From Streptomyces antibioticus (GTDB lineage: Bacteria; Actinomycetota; Actinomycetes; Streptomycetales; Streptomycetaceae), in NCBI RefSeq assembly GCF_001514065.1, contig NZ_KQ948434.1, positions 230,900-294,899 of the forward strand: a DNA stretch of 64,000 nt. The letters run 5' to 3'. How positions within the stretch are numbered: the first letter of the stretch is position 1; the number at the start of each line of letters is the position of its first letter. A program made the position numbers and the translations under genes. Positions 47,898-57,592 of this stretch are shown here, piece by piece. The notes below the pieces were generated by a model that was given only the letters and a program-made list of their open reading frames with translations, made no database searches and was not told the origin of the DNA.

Positions 47898-48752
47898 TCA
47901 AGCCAGCCTGACCCGCGCCAGCTGGCGGGACTGGGCGACCAGCCGGTCCGCGCTGTCCCAGACCTCGGCGTCCTCCTCCAGGAAGCCGCCGGCGAGGTTG
48001 CGGGTGGTGATCGAGACGCGGAGGGGGCCGGGGGCCGGGCGGCAGCGGACGTGGACCGTCAGCTCGACCGTGGGGACCCAGCCCTTGAGGCCGATCTCGA
48101 AGGCGGTCGGCGGCAGCGCGTCCACCGCGAGCAGCAGGGAGAAGGGGTCGGCGTCGCGGCCGTCGGCGAGGCCGAACCAGGAGCGCATCTCCCCCTTGCC
48201 GGACGGAGCGCCGAGGGCCCAGCCCAAGGTCGAGGGGTCCAGCTTGAGCATCAGCCGGTCGGTGATGGCCGAGCTGCCGTCGACGGGGGCCGGCCCGTCT
48301 TCGGGGCCGAAGCACTGGTCCATGGGCGGGAGCGCGGGCGGCTTCGCCGTCGTACGGACGTCGTCGGGGAGGGAGTCGAGGTCGCCGTAGGAGGCGAGGA
48401 CGCGGATGCGCTCGACCTCGGCGCCCTGCTCGTCGTACTGGAAGAGCGAGGCCTGGCCGGTGGAGAGGGTGCGGCCGGTGCGGACCACGTCCGTGCGGAT
48501 CACCGCGGGGCCCGGCTGGGACGCGGTGAGGTAGTGCGCGGAGATGGTGAACGGGTCGGCGTGCGGCAGGGCGTCCGCGAGGGCGCGGCCGAGGACGGCC
48601 AGCAGATAGCCGCCGTTGACGGCGTTGATGATCGTCCAGCCGGCGGAGAGGTCGATGTCGTAGACACCGGGTTCCCGGCGGGTGACCGCGGTGTCCCGGT
48701 CGAACTCGCTGTCGCCGATCGCGGCGCGCGTGACGGGGGCTGCTTCTGGCAT
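47898..48752 (-). CDS. Acyl-CoA thioesterase family protein (double hotdog)
   Basis: This 284-residue protein has the TesB-like double-hotdog layout: an N-terminal hotdog with N-A-V-N-G-G-Y-L-L-A-V-L-G and a C-terminal hotdog with H-V-R-C-R-P-A-P-G-P-L and E-D-A-E-V-W-D-S. It hydrolyses acyl-CoA or a related thioester by family; the chain is unknown. ATG 48752 (MPEAAPV) is used. It lies 37 bp upstream of the frameshifted WYL gene start on the same strand. Confidence 0.83.
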   Translation of the reverse strand: MPEAAPVTRAAIGDSEFDRDTAVTRREPGVYDIDLSAGWTIINAVNGGYLLAVLGRALADALPHADPFTISAHYLTASQPGPAVIRTDVVRTGRTLSTGQASLFQYDEQGAEVERIRVLASYGDLDSLPDDVRTTAKPPALPPMDQCFGPEDGPAPVDGSSAITDRLMLKLDPSTLGWALGAPSGKGEMRSWFGLADGRDADPFSLLLAVDALPPTAFEIGLKGWVPTVELTVHVRCRPAPGPLRVSITTRNLAGGFLEEDAEVWDSADRLVAQSRQLARVRLA

Positions 48753-48897
48753 GGGTGAACGGTACAACAGCTAACTACTAAGCGGTAGCTTTGCCCGGTA
48801 GCTCAACAGACCTTCCCAGGTGAGACCCGGGCAATTTCTCGGTAAGTGTCCGTACTCGTCCGTAAACCCGGGGCCCGGCCCTGCCCTCTGTAGGGAC

Positions 48898-50124
48898 ATG
48901 AGCCTCACCGGGACCACGTTCCTTTACACGCTGATCGTGCTGTCCGTCGTCGCCGTCCTGCTTCCACTGGCGCTGTGGTCGCGGCTGCGCGGGCCGAAAC
49001 CGCTGCGGGCCCTGGGCCGGCTGCTGATGGTGCTGTTCGCCCAGGGCACGGCCGTCGCGCTCGTCTTCGTGCTGGTCAACAACGAGAACAACCTGTACGA
49101 CAACTGGGCCGACCTCCTCGGCACCGGCAACCACGTCGAGCAGGCCGCCAACCTCGGCGCCGACGGCACCGGCGGCATCGCGCTGAAACGGTTGCCCAAG
49201 GTCCGCCAGCACTTCTCCCCCGCCTCCGGCCCCGGCATGGGCGGCGTCCGCGTCACCCAGCTCAAGGGCCGGGTGTCGGGCGTGAACGCCGAGGTCTACG
49301 TCTGGCTGCCGCCGCAGTACCACCAGGCCGCCTACCGGCACCACAGGTTCCCCGTCGTGGAGCTGCTGTCGGGCTACCCGGGCTCGGCGAAGGCCTGGTT
49401 CGGGTCGCTGCACGCCGTGAACCAGCTCCAGCCGCTGATGCGGGAGGGCAAGGTCGCGCCGTTCATCCTGGTCGCCCCGCGGATGAACCTGCTGGCCGGG
49501 GTGGACACCGGGTGTGCCAACATCACGGGCACCGTGAACGCCGACAGCTGGCTCAGCATCGACGTGCCGAGGATGGTCACGGACAACTTCCGCGCCCAGC
49601 CGGGCCCCACGGGCTGGGCCGCCGCCGGGTACTCCGCGGGCGGGCACTGCGCGACCAAGCTCGCCGTCGCCCACCCCGACCGCTACCGCGCCGCGATCAG
49701 CATGTCCGGCTACAACGACCCGATCGGCGAACGCAACTCGCTGGCCGCCGAGACCCCAGCGCTGCGCCGCGCCAACAACCCCTACGTCCTGCTGCGCGAG
49801 GCCCGCACCCCGCCCGCGATCGCGCTCTACCAGTCGGGCCAGCCGGGCGACGGCTACGAGGCGGCCACCGGGCTCGAACAGATCGCGAAGGCCCCGACGA
49901 CCGTGCACGTCGTCTACATCCCCAGGAGCGCGGGCGGCCACAACATGGCGCTGTGGCGGCCCCAGGTGATCCCGGCCTTCCACTGGCTGACGGAGGAGAT
50001 GGGACTGCTGCACGGCCGGGCGGGCGGCCGCCCTACTCCTCGCGCACGGTCGACCGCCGGTTCCAGGCCCGCGGAGCTCGCCAGTGGTAGCGCATCGCCA
50101 GCAGCCGCAGCACGAAGGCCGTGA
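48898..50124 (+). CDS. Membrane-anchored alpha/beta hydrolase, esterase D/antigen 85-like
   Basis: This 408-residue protein has two N-terminal membrane helices (LTGTTFLYTLIVLSVVAVLL and a second at about 45-62), then an extracytoplasmic esterase domain. G-x-S-x-G is AAGYSAGGHC near 245 and the His is in GGHNMALW near 353, as in antigen 85 and S-formylglutathione-type esterases. The C-terminal 30 residues are low complexity and overlap the convergent gene by 92 bp, so the true end is as annotated but functionally doubtful. ATG 48898 follows TAGGGA closely. Confidence 0.83.
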   Translation: MSLTGTTFLYTLIVLSVVAVLLPLALWSRLRGPKPLRALGRLLMVLFAQGTAVALVFVLVNNENNLYDNWADLLGTGNHVEQAANLGADGTGGIALKRLPKVRQHFSPASGPGMGGVRVTQLKGRVSGVNAEVYVWLPPQYHQAAYRHHRFPVVELLSGYPGSAKAWFGSLHAVNQLQPLMREGKVAPFILVAPRMNLLAGVDTGCANITGTVNADSWLSIDVPRMVTDNFRAQPGPTGWAAAGYSAGGHCATKLAVAHPDRYRAAISMSGYNDPIGERNSLAAETPALRRANNPYVLLREARTPPAIALYQSGQPGDGYEAATGLEQIAKAPTTVHVVYIPRSAGGHNMALWRPQVIPAFHWLTEEMGLLHGRAGGRPTPRARSTAGSRPAELASGSASPAAAARRP

Positions 50125-50689
50125 TCGCGGCGAGGGAGCTGGTGAACGGCGTCAGGGCGTCGTAGCGGATGCAGAGCACCACCATCGTGGCGCCGACCAT
50201 CGCCGGGACCGCGTACAGGTCGCGGTCCCAGCGCAGCAGCGACGGCACCTCGTTGGCGAGCACGTCACGCAGCACACCGCCGCCGACCGCGGTGGCGAGG
50301 CCGAGGGTGGCGGACTGGGTGAGGCCGAGACCGTGGTCGTACGCCTTCGTCGTCCCCGTGACGCAGAACAGGCCGAGGCCCGCCGCGTCGAAGACGTTCA
50401 CGCCGAGCTGGATGCGTTCGACCTGCGGGTGCAGGAAGACGATCAGCAGCGCGGCGAGCAGCGGGGTGACGAAGTACCCCAGGTCGGTGAAGGCGGCCGG
50501 GGGTACCGCGCCGATGATCAGGTCCCGGAACAGCCCTCCGCCCAGCGCGGTGACCTCGGCGAGGACGGCGATGCCGAAGACGTCGAAGTTCTTGCGCACG
50601 GCCAGCAGCGCGCCGGAGATGGCGAAGACGAAGATGCCGATCAGGTCGAGCGTGTGCTGGACGGAGGGGGCAAACAGTGGCTCAAGCAC
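50033..50689 (-). CDS. UPF0126/TRIC-family membrane protein, putative cation channel
   Basis: This 218-residue protein has two UPF0126 repeats of three helices each: GIFVFAISGALLAVRK, then GGGLFRDLIIG, and in the second repeat DAAGLGLFCVTGTTKA and GGGVLRDVLANEVP. Prokaryotic TRIC proteins form potassium-conducting trimers. GTG 50689 is used; the predicted transcript starts only a few bases upstream. A near-perfect palindrome covers its -35 region. Confidence 0.9.
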   Translation of the reverse strand: MLEPLFAPSVQHTLDLIGIFVFAISGALLAVRKNFDVFGIAVLAEVTALGGGLFRDLIIGAVPPAAFTDLGYFVTPLLAALLIVFLHPQVERIQLGVNVFDAAGLGLFCVTGTTKAYDHGLGLTQSATLGLATAVGGGVLRDVLANEVPSLLRWDRDLYAVPAMVGATMVVLCIRYDALTPFTSSLAAITAFVLRLLAMRYHWRAPRAWNRRSTVREE

Positions 50690-50714
50690 CCCACATTCTT
50701 ACCTATGCGCGGGG

Positions 50715-50739
50715 GTGAACCTTGCAATGCAAGGGTCAC
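50715..50739. promoter_or_regulatory. 25-bp near-perfect palindrome overlapping a predicted promoter
   Basis: CCTTGCA-A-TGCAAGG (50720-50734) is a perfect 7-1-7 palindrome extended outwards by one mismatch and then GTGA/TCAC. It lies between the aminopeptidase stop and the UPF0126 gene. On the minus strand TTGCAA (-35) is followed 16 bp later by TAGGTA (-10, 50705-50700), so a bound protein would block the promoter. The one-base centre makes an RNA hairpin unlikely. Confidence 0.6.
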
Positions 50740-52136
50740 GGGGCCGGAAGAGCCGGTTTTCCTGTGGTGAACAGCCAGGTCTGGAACAGGTCGTCCAGCT
50801 GCTGTCCGGAGATCTTCTCGGCGAGCCGGACGAAGTCGGCCGTGTTCGCGTTGCCGTAGCGGTGGATCTTCGTCCAGGTCGGCAGCAGCTTGAAGAAGGC
50901 CGCGTCGCCGATGCGTTCGCGCAGCACCTGGAGGGTCATCGCGCCGCGCTGGTAGACCGCGGAGGCGAACATGGTGTCGCGCTGCGGGTCGCCGACGGTG
51001 ATCTGCCAGAAGGGGGCGTCGGCCGGGCGGGCGTTGTAACCGGCCAGGAACGAGTCGTGGGCGCTGCGGGTGCCCTGGTGCTCGGCCCACAGCCACTGGG
51101 CGTAGGTGGCGAAGCCCTCGTTGAGCCAGATGTCCTTCCAGCGCTCCACCGACACCGAGTCGCCGAACCACTGGTGGGCCAGCTCGTGCACGATCGTGGT
51201 CTCGTTGCGCACGGCCGAGTAGACCGGTTTCGACTGCACCTCCAGCGAGAACCCCGCCTCGGGCATGTCGTCGACGATCGCGCCGGTCTCCTCGAAGGGG
51301 TATGGCCCGAAGACCTCGGACCAGTAGTCGGTGGCGGCGGCCGTGACGGCGTACACGTCGACGCTGTTGCCGTTCGCGAGGACCGGGTCGATCGCGACGT
51401 AGATCGGGGTGCCGCCGGGGGTGGTGCCGGTCCGGACGTCGAACTTCCCGATCGTCGCGGTCGCGAGATAGGTCGCCATCGGCTTGCTCTCGCGCCAGTG
51501 GGTGTACGTCGAGTCGCCCTTGTCGTACGTCGAGACGAGCCGGCCGTTGGAGACCCCGGTCAGGCCCTTGGGCGCCTTGATGCGGATGTCGTAGGTGGCC
51601 TTGTCGTCGGGGTGGTCGCTGGACGGGAACCAGGTGGAGGCGGCGTTGGGTTCGCAGGCGACGAAGACACCGTCGGTCGTCTTCATCCAGCCGTAGTTCG
51701 AGCCGAACACGATGGGGCCGCCGAGGGGTTCGGGGACGCCGCCGTAGGTGACGGCGACGGTGAAGTCCTTGCCTTTGCGGAGTGACGCGCGCGGGGTGAT
51801 CACGATCTCGTCGCCGTCGCGGGTGAACCGGGCCCGTCTGCCGTTCACTTCGACTCTCGTGACCTCCAGCTGCTGGAGGTCGAGGTCGAAGGAGGAGAGG
51901 TTCTGGGTGGCGCGGGCGGTGAGGGTCGTACGGCCGTCGAGGCGGTCGGTGTCCGGGTTGTACGCCACGTCGAGGTCGTAGTGACGGGCGTCGAAGCCGC
52001 CGTTGCCGAGGAGGGGGAAGTAGGGGTCGCCGAGGCCGGCCCCTCCGGGGGTGGGCGCGGAGGAGGCTGCGATGACCATGAAAGAAGCCGCCGCGGTAGC
52101 GACGGCTCCTAAGCGTGCCGAACGGGAGAGTCCCAT
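50736..52136 (-). CDS. Secreted M1-family metalloaminopeptidase
   Basis: This 466-residue protein has a signal peptide (MGLSRSARLGAVATAAA...), the M1 N-terminal beta domain, and the gluzincin site HELAHQWFGD near 302 with the second Glu in LNEGFATYAQW. Exopeptidase motif G-x-M-E-N is not canonical, but the position is occupied by PEAGFSLEVQ. It is shorter than four-domain PepN proteins, as in the small streptomycete secreted aminopeptidases. Family members remove N-terminal residues from extracellular peptides, which would feed the peptide importer next to it. AAAGGGA precedes ATG 52136. Confidence 0.9.
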   Translation of the reverse strand: MGLSRSARLGAVATAAASFMVIAASSAPTPGGAGLGDPYFPLLGNGGFDARHYDLDVAYNPDTDRLDGRTTLTARATQNLSSFDLDLQQLEVTRVEVNGRRARFTRDGDEIVITPRASLRKGKDFTVAVTYGGVPEPLGGPIVFGSNYGWMKTTDGVFVACEPNAASTWFPSSDHPDDKATYDIRIKAPKGLTGVSNGRLVSTYDKGDSTYTHWRESKPMATYLATATIGKFDVRTGTTPGGTPIYVAIDPVLANGNSVDVYAVTAAATDYWSEVFGPYPFEETGAIVDDMPEAGFSLEVQSKPVYSAVRNETTIVHELAHQWFGDSVSVERWKDIWLNEGFATYAQWLWAEHQGTRSAHDSFLAGYNARPADAPFWQITVGDPQRDTMFASAVYQRGAMTLQVLRERIGDAAFFKLLPTWTKIHRYGNANTADFVRLAEKISGQQLDDLFQTWLFTTGKPALPAP

Positions 52137-52234
52137 GTTGTCGTCCCTTTCGAGCGCGTGCCGATAAGTCGGACACGGACGACTGTGGACGCTCCCGTTC
52201 GGACATGTGCATGACTTTGCCAAGTCGTCATGCG

Positions 52235-53524
52235 TTACTTGTCAGTTGACTCCTGACCGTCCGCTTCTGCTTCTGCTTCCGCGGGTTCGTCGGTCGGCTG
52301 CGGGTCGGTGGGGGCTGGTCGCGCAGTTCCCCGCGCCCCTGGGTCCGTCGCCTCAACCTCGGCTGCAACGGCTGCCGACGTCTCCGCGCTCTCCGCCAGG
52401 ACCTCGTCGGCCACCAGCTCCGCCGCTTCCTTCGCGACCGTCAGCAGGACCGTGTCCTGCGGAGCCTGGTCCTCGAAGTTCTCCGGGTGGTGGCAGGCGA
52501 CCTGCTGCCCCGGCTTCAGCTCGGTGAGCTTCGGCTCGGTCGTCGTGCAGATCTGCGTCGCCTTCCAGCACCGGGTATGGAAGCGGCAGCCGCTCGGCGG
52601 GGAGATCGGCGAGGGCACGTCGCCCTTGAGGAGGATGCGCTCGGACTTGGCGTTCTTGCGCCGCGGGTCCGGGATCGGCACCGCCGACATGAGCGCCTTG
52701 GTGTACGGGTGCATCGGCGCCTTGTACAGCGACTCGCGGTCCGCCAGCTCGACGATCTTGCCGAGGTACATCACCGCGATCCGGTCCGAGACGTGCCGGA
52801 CGACCGAGAGGTCGTGCGCGATGATCACGTACGTCAGGCCGAGTTCCTGCTGGAGGTCGTCGAGCAGGTTCACGACCTGGGCCTGGATCGACACGTCGAG
52901 CGCGGAGACCGGCTCGTCGGCCACGACCAGCTTCGGGTTCAGGGCCAGCGCGCGGGCGATGCCGATGCGCTGGCGCTGACCGCCGGAGAACTCGTGCGGA
53001 TAGCGGTTGTAGTGCTCGGGGTTGAGGCCCACGACCGACAGCAGCCGCTGGACCTCCGCCTTGATCCCGCCCTCGGGCGTGACGCCCTGGAGCCGGAACG
53101 GGGCGCCGATGATCGTGCCGATGGTGTGGCGCGGGTTCAGCGACGAGTACGGGTCCTGGAAGATCATCTGCACGTCACGGCGGAGCGGACGCATGCCGCC
53201 GACGCCGAGGTGCGTGATGTCCTGGCCCTCGAACTCGACCTTGCCGGCCGTCGGTTCGAGCAGCCGGGTGATCAGCCGGCCCATGGTCGACTTGCCGCAG
53301 CCGGACTCGCCCACGACACCGAGGGTCTCGCCGGACTTGACCTCGAAGTCGATGCCGTCGACCGCGCGGACCGCGCCGACCTGCCGCTGGAGCAGGCCCT
53401 TCTTGATCGGGAAGTGCTTCTGGAGCCCGGTCACCTTCAGCAGGGTCTCGCCGGGGGCGGCGTCGGCCTTGGTGACCAGCGTGCCGTCGCTCTGCGCAGG
53501 GATGCTCACTTTGTCCTCGCTCAC
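52235..53524 (-). CDS. Dipeptide/oligopeptide ABC transporter ATP-binding protein DppF-like
   Basis: This 429-residue ATPase has Walker A GESGCGKS near 78, the Q-loop [12 protein letters not shown], signature [15 protein letters not shown], Walker [15 protein letters not shown] and the Cys-containing oligo_HPY tail ([11 protein letters not shown]). Beyond that lie about 85 Ala/Glu/Asp-rich residues not found in normal DppF proteins; codons in that tail include a dispersed repeat. GTG 53524 overlaps the DppD stop (GTGA). It is the last gene of the dpp operon. Confidence 0.92.
   Translation of the reverse strand: MSEDKVSIPAQSDGTLVTKADAAPGETLLKVTGLQKHFPIKKGLLQRQVGAVRAVDGIDFEVKSGETLGVVGESGCGKSTMGRLITRLLEPTAGKVEFEGQDITHLGVGGMRPLRRDVQMIFQDPYSSLNPRHTIGTIIGAPFRLQGVTPEGGIKAEVQRLLSVVGLNPEHYNRYPHEFSGGQRQRIGIARALALNPKLVVADEPVSALDVSIQAQVVNLLDDLQQELGLTYVIIAHDLSVVRHVSDRIAVMYLGKIVELADRESLYKAPMHPYTKALMSAVPIPDPRRKNAKSERILLKGDVPSPISPPSGCRFHTRCWKATQICTTTEPKLTELKPGQQVACHHPENFEDQAPQDTVLLTVAKEAAELVADEVLAESAETSAAVAAEVEATDPGARGTARPAPTDPQPTDEPAEAEAEADGQESTDK
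52311..52340. repeat. Dispersed streptomycete GC palindrome within coding sequence
   Basis: The 30 bases start GGGGCTGGTCGCGCAG and end CCCCGCGCCCCT. I recognise this as a repeat that recurs in many Streptomyces intergenic regions. Here it lies in the C-terminal tail of the ATPase, reading [10 protein letters not shown] on the minus strand. No other copy was noticed in this window. Confidence 0.65.
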
Positions 53525-54618
53525 AGCTTCGGCGCAATCTCTTCGGTCCAGATCCGCTCCCGCTGCTCCTGCGTCATGTGGCAGGCGGCCCAGTGCTGGC
53601 TGCCGACCTCGGACAGCTCGGGGCGGACCGTGCGGGTGACGTTGTCCTTCGGGATGTCCGCGTACGGGCAGCGCGGGTTGAAGGCGCAGCCGGACGGGAT
53701 GTTGATCAGCGAGGGCGGCGAACCCTTGACCGGGATCAGGCGCTCCTGCTGGTCGCGGTCGAGACGCGGCATCGAGCCGAGCAGACCCCAGGTGTAGGGG
53801 TGGCGGGGCTCGTAGAACACCTTCTCCGCCGGACCGCGCTCGACGCAGCGGCCGCCGTACATCACCAGGATGTCGTCGGCCAGCTCGGCGACGACACCCA
53901 GGTCGTGGGTGATGATGATGACCGCGGAGCCGAACTCCTTCTGCAGATCCCGGATCAGGTCGAGGATCTGCGCCTGGACGGTCACGTCCAGGGCGGTCGT
54001 CGGCTCGTCCGCGATCAGCAGCTCGGGGTTGTTGACCAGCGACATCGCGATCATCGCGCGCTGGCGCATACCGCCGGAGAACTCGTGCGGGTAGTTGTCC
54101 ACCCGCTTGTCCGGCTGCGGGATGCCGACCCGGTCGAGCATCTCGACCGCGCGCTTCTTCGCGGTCTTCTTGTCCACGTTGTGGTGGATGCGGTACGCCT
54201 CCACGATCTGCTGGCCGATCGTGTAGTACGGGTGCAGCGCGGACAGCGGGTCCTGGAAGATCATCGCCATCTCGCGGCCACGCAGCCTGCGCACGTGGTC
54301 CGGGTCGGCGGTGAGCAGCTCGGTGCCGTCCAGCCAGATCTCGCCGGAGATCTGCGCCTTGCGCTTGCCGTACTGGCCGGCGGTGTGCAGGCCCATGATG
54401 CCGAGCGAGGTCACCGACTTGCCGGAGCCGGACTCGCCCACGATGCCGAGGGTCTTGCCCTTCTCCAGCTGGAAGGAGAGCCCGTCGACGGACTTGACCA
54501 GGCCGTCGTCGGTCGGGAAGTGCACCTTCAGGTCGCGCACTTCCAGGAACGCGGACGGCGGGGGCGAGGCGGGGGTGGGCTCGCCCACGGCCGCTCCGCT
54601 CTTGCTGAGTTCGGTCAT
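53521..54618 (-). CDS. Dipeptide/oligopeptide ABC transporter ATP-binding protein DppD-like
   Basis: This 365-residue ATPase has Walker A GESGSGKS near 61, Q-loop [15 protein letters not shown], signature [15 protein letters not shown], Walker [15 protein letters not shown] and the oligo_HPY Cys motif [11 protein letters not shown] near 313. It pairs with the DppF-like protein to energise the importer. ATG 54618 overlaps the DppB stop (ATGA) and its own stop overlaps the DppF start, so the three genes are translationally coupled. Confidence 0.93.
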   Translation of the reverse strand: MTELSKSGAAVGEPTPASPPPSAFLEVRDLKVHFPTDDGLVKSVDGLSFQLEKGKTLGIVGESGSGKSVTSLGIMGLHTAGQYGKRKAQISGEIWLDGTELLTADPDHVRRLRGREMAMIFQDPLSALHPYYTIGQQIVEAYRIHHNVDKKTAKKRAVEMLDRVGIPQPDKRVDNYPHEFSGGMRQRAMIAMSLVNNPELLIADEPTTALDVTVQAQILDLIRDLQKEFGSAVIIITHDLGVVAELADDILVMYGGRCVERGPAEKVFYEPRHPYTWGLLGSMPRLDRDQQERLIPVKGSPPSLINIPSGCAFNPRCPYADIPKDNVTRTVRPELSEVGSQHWAACHMTQEQRERIWTEEIAPKL

Positions 54619-55613
54619 GCGAGCCTCACTCGGGGGTCGATCACGGCGTAGAGGATGTCCACCACGAGGTTGGCGATCAGCACCGCGAGAGAAGTGATCA
54701 GGGTGACGCCCAGAATGATGGGCAGGTCCTGGGTCTTGATGCCGTTGAGCACCGCCTGGCCGAGGCCCGGCAGGCTGAACGTGGTCTCGGTCAGGATCGC
54801 GCCGCCGATCAGGGCGCCGAGGTCCATGCCGAGCATGGTCAGGATGGGGGTCATCGTGGAGCGCATGGCGTGCTTGCCGATGACGACGCGCTCCTTGAGG
54901 CCCTTCGCGCGGGCGGTGCGGATGTAGTCCTCGCCGAGGATCTCCATCATGGTCGCCCGGGTGATCCGGGCGTACATCGCCGCGTAGAGGAAGGCGAGGG
55001 TGATCCAGGGGAGGATCATGCCGCCGAGCCAGCCGGTGAAGCTCTCGTCGAGGGGCACGTACTCGCCCTCGACCCAGCCGAGACCGTACGAGAAGATCGC
55101 GAGGCTCAGCAGACCGGTGAAGTAGATCGGGAGGGAGACACCCGCGAGGGCGACGACCATCGCACCGCGGTCCCACAGGCTGCCCCGCTTGAGCGCGGAG
55201 AGCACACCGGCGGCGACACCGAACAGCAGCCACAGCACGGCGGCACCGAGCGCCAGACCCAGGGTCACCGGGAAGCGGTCCGTGATCACCGGCCAGATGG
55301 CCTGCTCGGTGCGGAAGGAGTACCCGAAGCACGGCGCGGCACAGTGCACGGAGTCGCCACCGCCCACGTAGGTGCGGCCGGCGAAGAGACCCTTGAAGAA
55401 CTCCCAGACCTGGGAGTAGATCGGGTCGCTCAGTCCGAGCTTCTGCCGCACGCCCTCGACGGCGGCGGGGTCGGCCTGCTTGCCCACGAAGCTCAAGGCG
55501 ACGTCGACGCCCGCCCACTTGGGGACGAGGAAGAAGATGCCGAAGACCACCATGATGATGACCACGAGCATCACTGCGGCGGCGAACAGCCGCCTGATGA
55601 GGTAAGCGAGCAC
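54615..55613 (-). CDS. Dipeptide/oligopeptide ABC transporter permease DppB-like
   Basis: This 332-residue permease begins [17 protein letters not shown], contains six membrane helices and the coupling loop [17 protein letters not shown] near 235. The start is GTG 55613. It includes a long external segment with two cysteines ([10 protein letters not shown] near 92). It follows the binding-protein gene, which ends 110 bp upstream across a strong hairpin. Confidence 0.93.
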   Translation of the reverse strand: MLAYLIRRLFAAAVMLVVIIMVVFGIFFLVPKWAGVDVALSFVGKQADPAAVEGVRQKLGLSDPIYSQVWEFFKGLFAGRTYVGGGDSVHCAAPCFGYSFRTEQAIWPVITDRFPVTLGLALGAAVLWLLFGVAAGVLSALKRGSLWDRGAMVVALAGVSLPIYFTGLLSLAIFSYGLGWVEGEYVPLDESFTGWLGGMILPWITLAFLYAAMYARITRATMMEILGEDYIRTARAKGLKERVVIGKHAMRSTMTPILTMLGMDLGALIGGAILTETTFSLPGLGQAVLNGIKTQDLPIILGVTLITSLAVLIANLVVDILYAVIDPRVRLA

Positions 55614-55635
55614 AGCTCTCGGCCCGCCGCGGGCC

Positions 55636-55666
55636 GCGGGCCACCGGAGGTCGTCCGGTGGCCCGC
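55636..55666 (-). terminator. Hairpin between binding-protein and permease genes
   Basis: GCGGGCCACCGGA pairs with TCCGGTGGCCCGC, a 13-bp perfect stem with a 5-base loop, between the binding-protein stop and the DppB start. It has no T run. Such elements after binding-protein genes typically protect the upstream message and lower read-through, giving excess binding protein. Confidence 0.7.
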
Positions 55667-55723
55667 GCTCCCGCGTCGCCGGCCTTCACCTGCCTTTCGT
55701 GCCGTACGGCGGGTGTGCCGGGA

Positions 55724-57523
55724 TTACTTCGCGGACTTCAGACCGAGGTTGACGAAGTCGTACATGCCGCTGAAGGCGTCCGACGTGTAGACGTTCGCGA
55801 GTCGGTCACCGCGCCAGTTGACGAACTTCTCGAAGACGAAGGGCAGGTAGTAGCCGCCCTCCATGACCGCGTGGTTGATGTCCTTGGCGATCGCCAGCTT
55901 GCCCGCGTCGTCCTGCGTCTTCACGTAGGTGTCGAACAGACCGTTGATCTTCTTGTCGTCGATGAGCGCGAAGTTGTTGTTGCCGCTCTCGAGGATGTAC
56001 TTGCCGTCCCACAGCGGCAGACCGAAGCCCTGGACCGAACCGAAGTCGGCGCCCCAGCCCATGATGATGATGCCGTAGCCCTTCTTCTTCACGTTCGAGG
56101 GGCTGCCGATGATGCCGGACGTCTGCGAACCGTCGAACTGGTCGATGTTGACGTCGATGCCGACCTTCTTCAGGGAGGCCTGGAGAGACTCGGCGGTCGC
56201 GACCTCGACCGGCTTGTTGTTACGGACGGCGATGGTGGTCTTGAAGCCGTTCGGCTTGCCGCAGGCCTTCAGCTCTTCCTTGGCCTTGGCGACGTTGCCG
56301 TTCTTGTTCGCGCCGTTCAGCTCGTACGGGTCGTACGACTGGCCCTCGGAACCGGGGACGGTCGGCGGGAGCATGTTGGTGCCGATGTCACCACCGGCGA
56401 CCGGGCCACCGCGCGCGGTCTGCAGCGAGACGTGGTCGGCGCCGTAGATCACGGCCTTGCGGCAGTGCTCGTTGTCGAACGGCTTCACGCTCTGCGGGAA
56501 GGTCGCGTAGCGGATGTAGCCGGAGACCGGGTTGTCCAGGTTGGCCTTGTGCTCCTGGAGAGCGGTGGTGCGGCCCTGCGGGGACAGACCGGTCTGGTTG
56601 ATGTCCAGGTCGTAGTCACCGGCGAGCAGACGGGCGTCCAGGTCGTTGGCGTTCGAGAAGAACTTGACCGAGATCTTGTCCGGGTAGGCCTTGCGGATCG
56701 GGTCCGAGGCCTGGCTCCACTTGTCGTTGCGGACCAGGACCAGGTCCTTGCCCGGGCTGTACGACTGGAACTTGTACGGGCCGGAGGAGAACGGCTTCAG
56801 GCCGTACTTGGACTTGGTGTCCTTGTCCTGGCGGACCGGGGAGGCCGAGACCAGGGCGAGGATCTCCTCGAAGTCGGCGTTGGCCTCCGGCAGGTGGAAG
56901 ACGATCGTCTTGTCGTCCGGAGTGTCGATCGCCTTCAGACCGAGCTTGTCGGCGGAGGAGTCCTTGTACGGGCCCTTGTACTCGCCCTTGGGGTCGAGGA
57001 CGTCCTTCAGGTAGACCGGGCCGCCGGACAGCACGTCCTGCGCCCAGACGCGCTCGATGCCGTACTTGACGTCCTTGGACGTGATCGGCTTGCCGTCCTC
57101 CCACGTGATGCCGTCACGCAGGGTGTACGTGTAGGTCTTGCCGTCGTCGGTGACCTTGGCGAGACCCGTGGCGAGGTCCGGGGTGAGCGCCGCGCCCTTG
57201 GCCCCGGGCTCCGTGGCGCTCGTGACCAGCTGGCGGCTGTAGTAGCGCGCGAAGTTCCACATGAAGCCGTAGTAGCCACGCGTGGTGTCCCACGAGTCGG
57301 CGTCCTGGGCACCGGCGAACTTCAGCTCGCCGCCCTTCTTGGCGAGCGAGGCCTGGGCGACCTTGTTGTTCGCGGCGTTGAAGCCGGCCGCGCCGGTCGC
57401 AGAGCCCTTGTCGCCGCCGTCGTCTCCGCCGCCGCCGCACGCCGCCGTGGTCAGCAGCGCGGCGACCGCGGCGACAGCGGCAAATGCCTGCTTCCGCCGC
57501 CCTGAGGTGCGTTGGGTAGTCAC
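55724..57523 (-). CDS. Peptide ABC transporter substrate-binding lipoprotein DppA-like
   Basis: This 599-residue SBP_bac_5 protein has a lipoprotein signal (LLTTAACGGGG, Cys near 29), a Gly/Asp-rich linker and the family motifs Y-T-L-R-D-G-I-T-W-E-D-G-K-P near 116 and S-G-P-Y-K near 208. Its size is typical of oligopeptide binders. GTG 57523 is used. It is second in an unusual order, after the DppC-like permease. Confidence 0.92.
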   Translation of the reverse strand: MTTQRTSGRRKQAFAAVAAVAALLTTAACGGGGDDGGDKGSATGAAGFNAANNKVAQASLAKKGGELKFAGAQDADSWDTTRGYYGFMWNFARYYSRQLVTSATEPGAKGAALTPDLATGLAKVTDDGKTYTYTLRDGITWEDGKPITSKDVKYGIERVWAQDVLSGGPVYLKDVLDPKGEYKGPYKDSSADKLGLKAIDTPDDKTIVFHLPEANADFEEILALVSASPVRQDKDTKSKYGLKPFSSGPYKFQSYSPGKDLVLVRNDKWSQASDPIRKAYPDKISVKFFSNANDLDARLLAGDYDLDINQTGLSPQGRTTALQEHKANLDNPVSGYIRYATFPQSVKPFDNEHCRKAVIYGADHVSLQTARGGPVAGGDIGTNMLPPTVPGSEGQSYDPYELNGANKNGNVAKAKEELKACGKPNGFKTTIAVRNNKPVEVATAESLQASLKKVGIDVNIDQFDGSQTSGIIGSPSNVKKKGYGIIIMGWGADFGSVQGFGLPLWDGKYILESGNNNFALIDDKKINGLFDTYVKTQDDAGKLAIAKDINHAVMEGGYYLPFVFEKFVNWRGDRLANVYTSDAFSGMYDFVNLGLKSAK

Positions 57524-57592
57524 GATCTCGGATCCTCCGGATTTGATGAGAGACCCCGTGTCGGTGCCACGGGACGCTTTAGGTACGGCAGT

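Noticed and set aside
50715-50739. Intrinsic terminator for the aminopeptidase gene
   Set aside because: The central loop would be one base and there is no T run; a DNA-level operator fits better.
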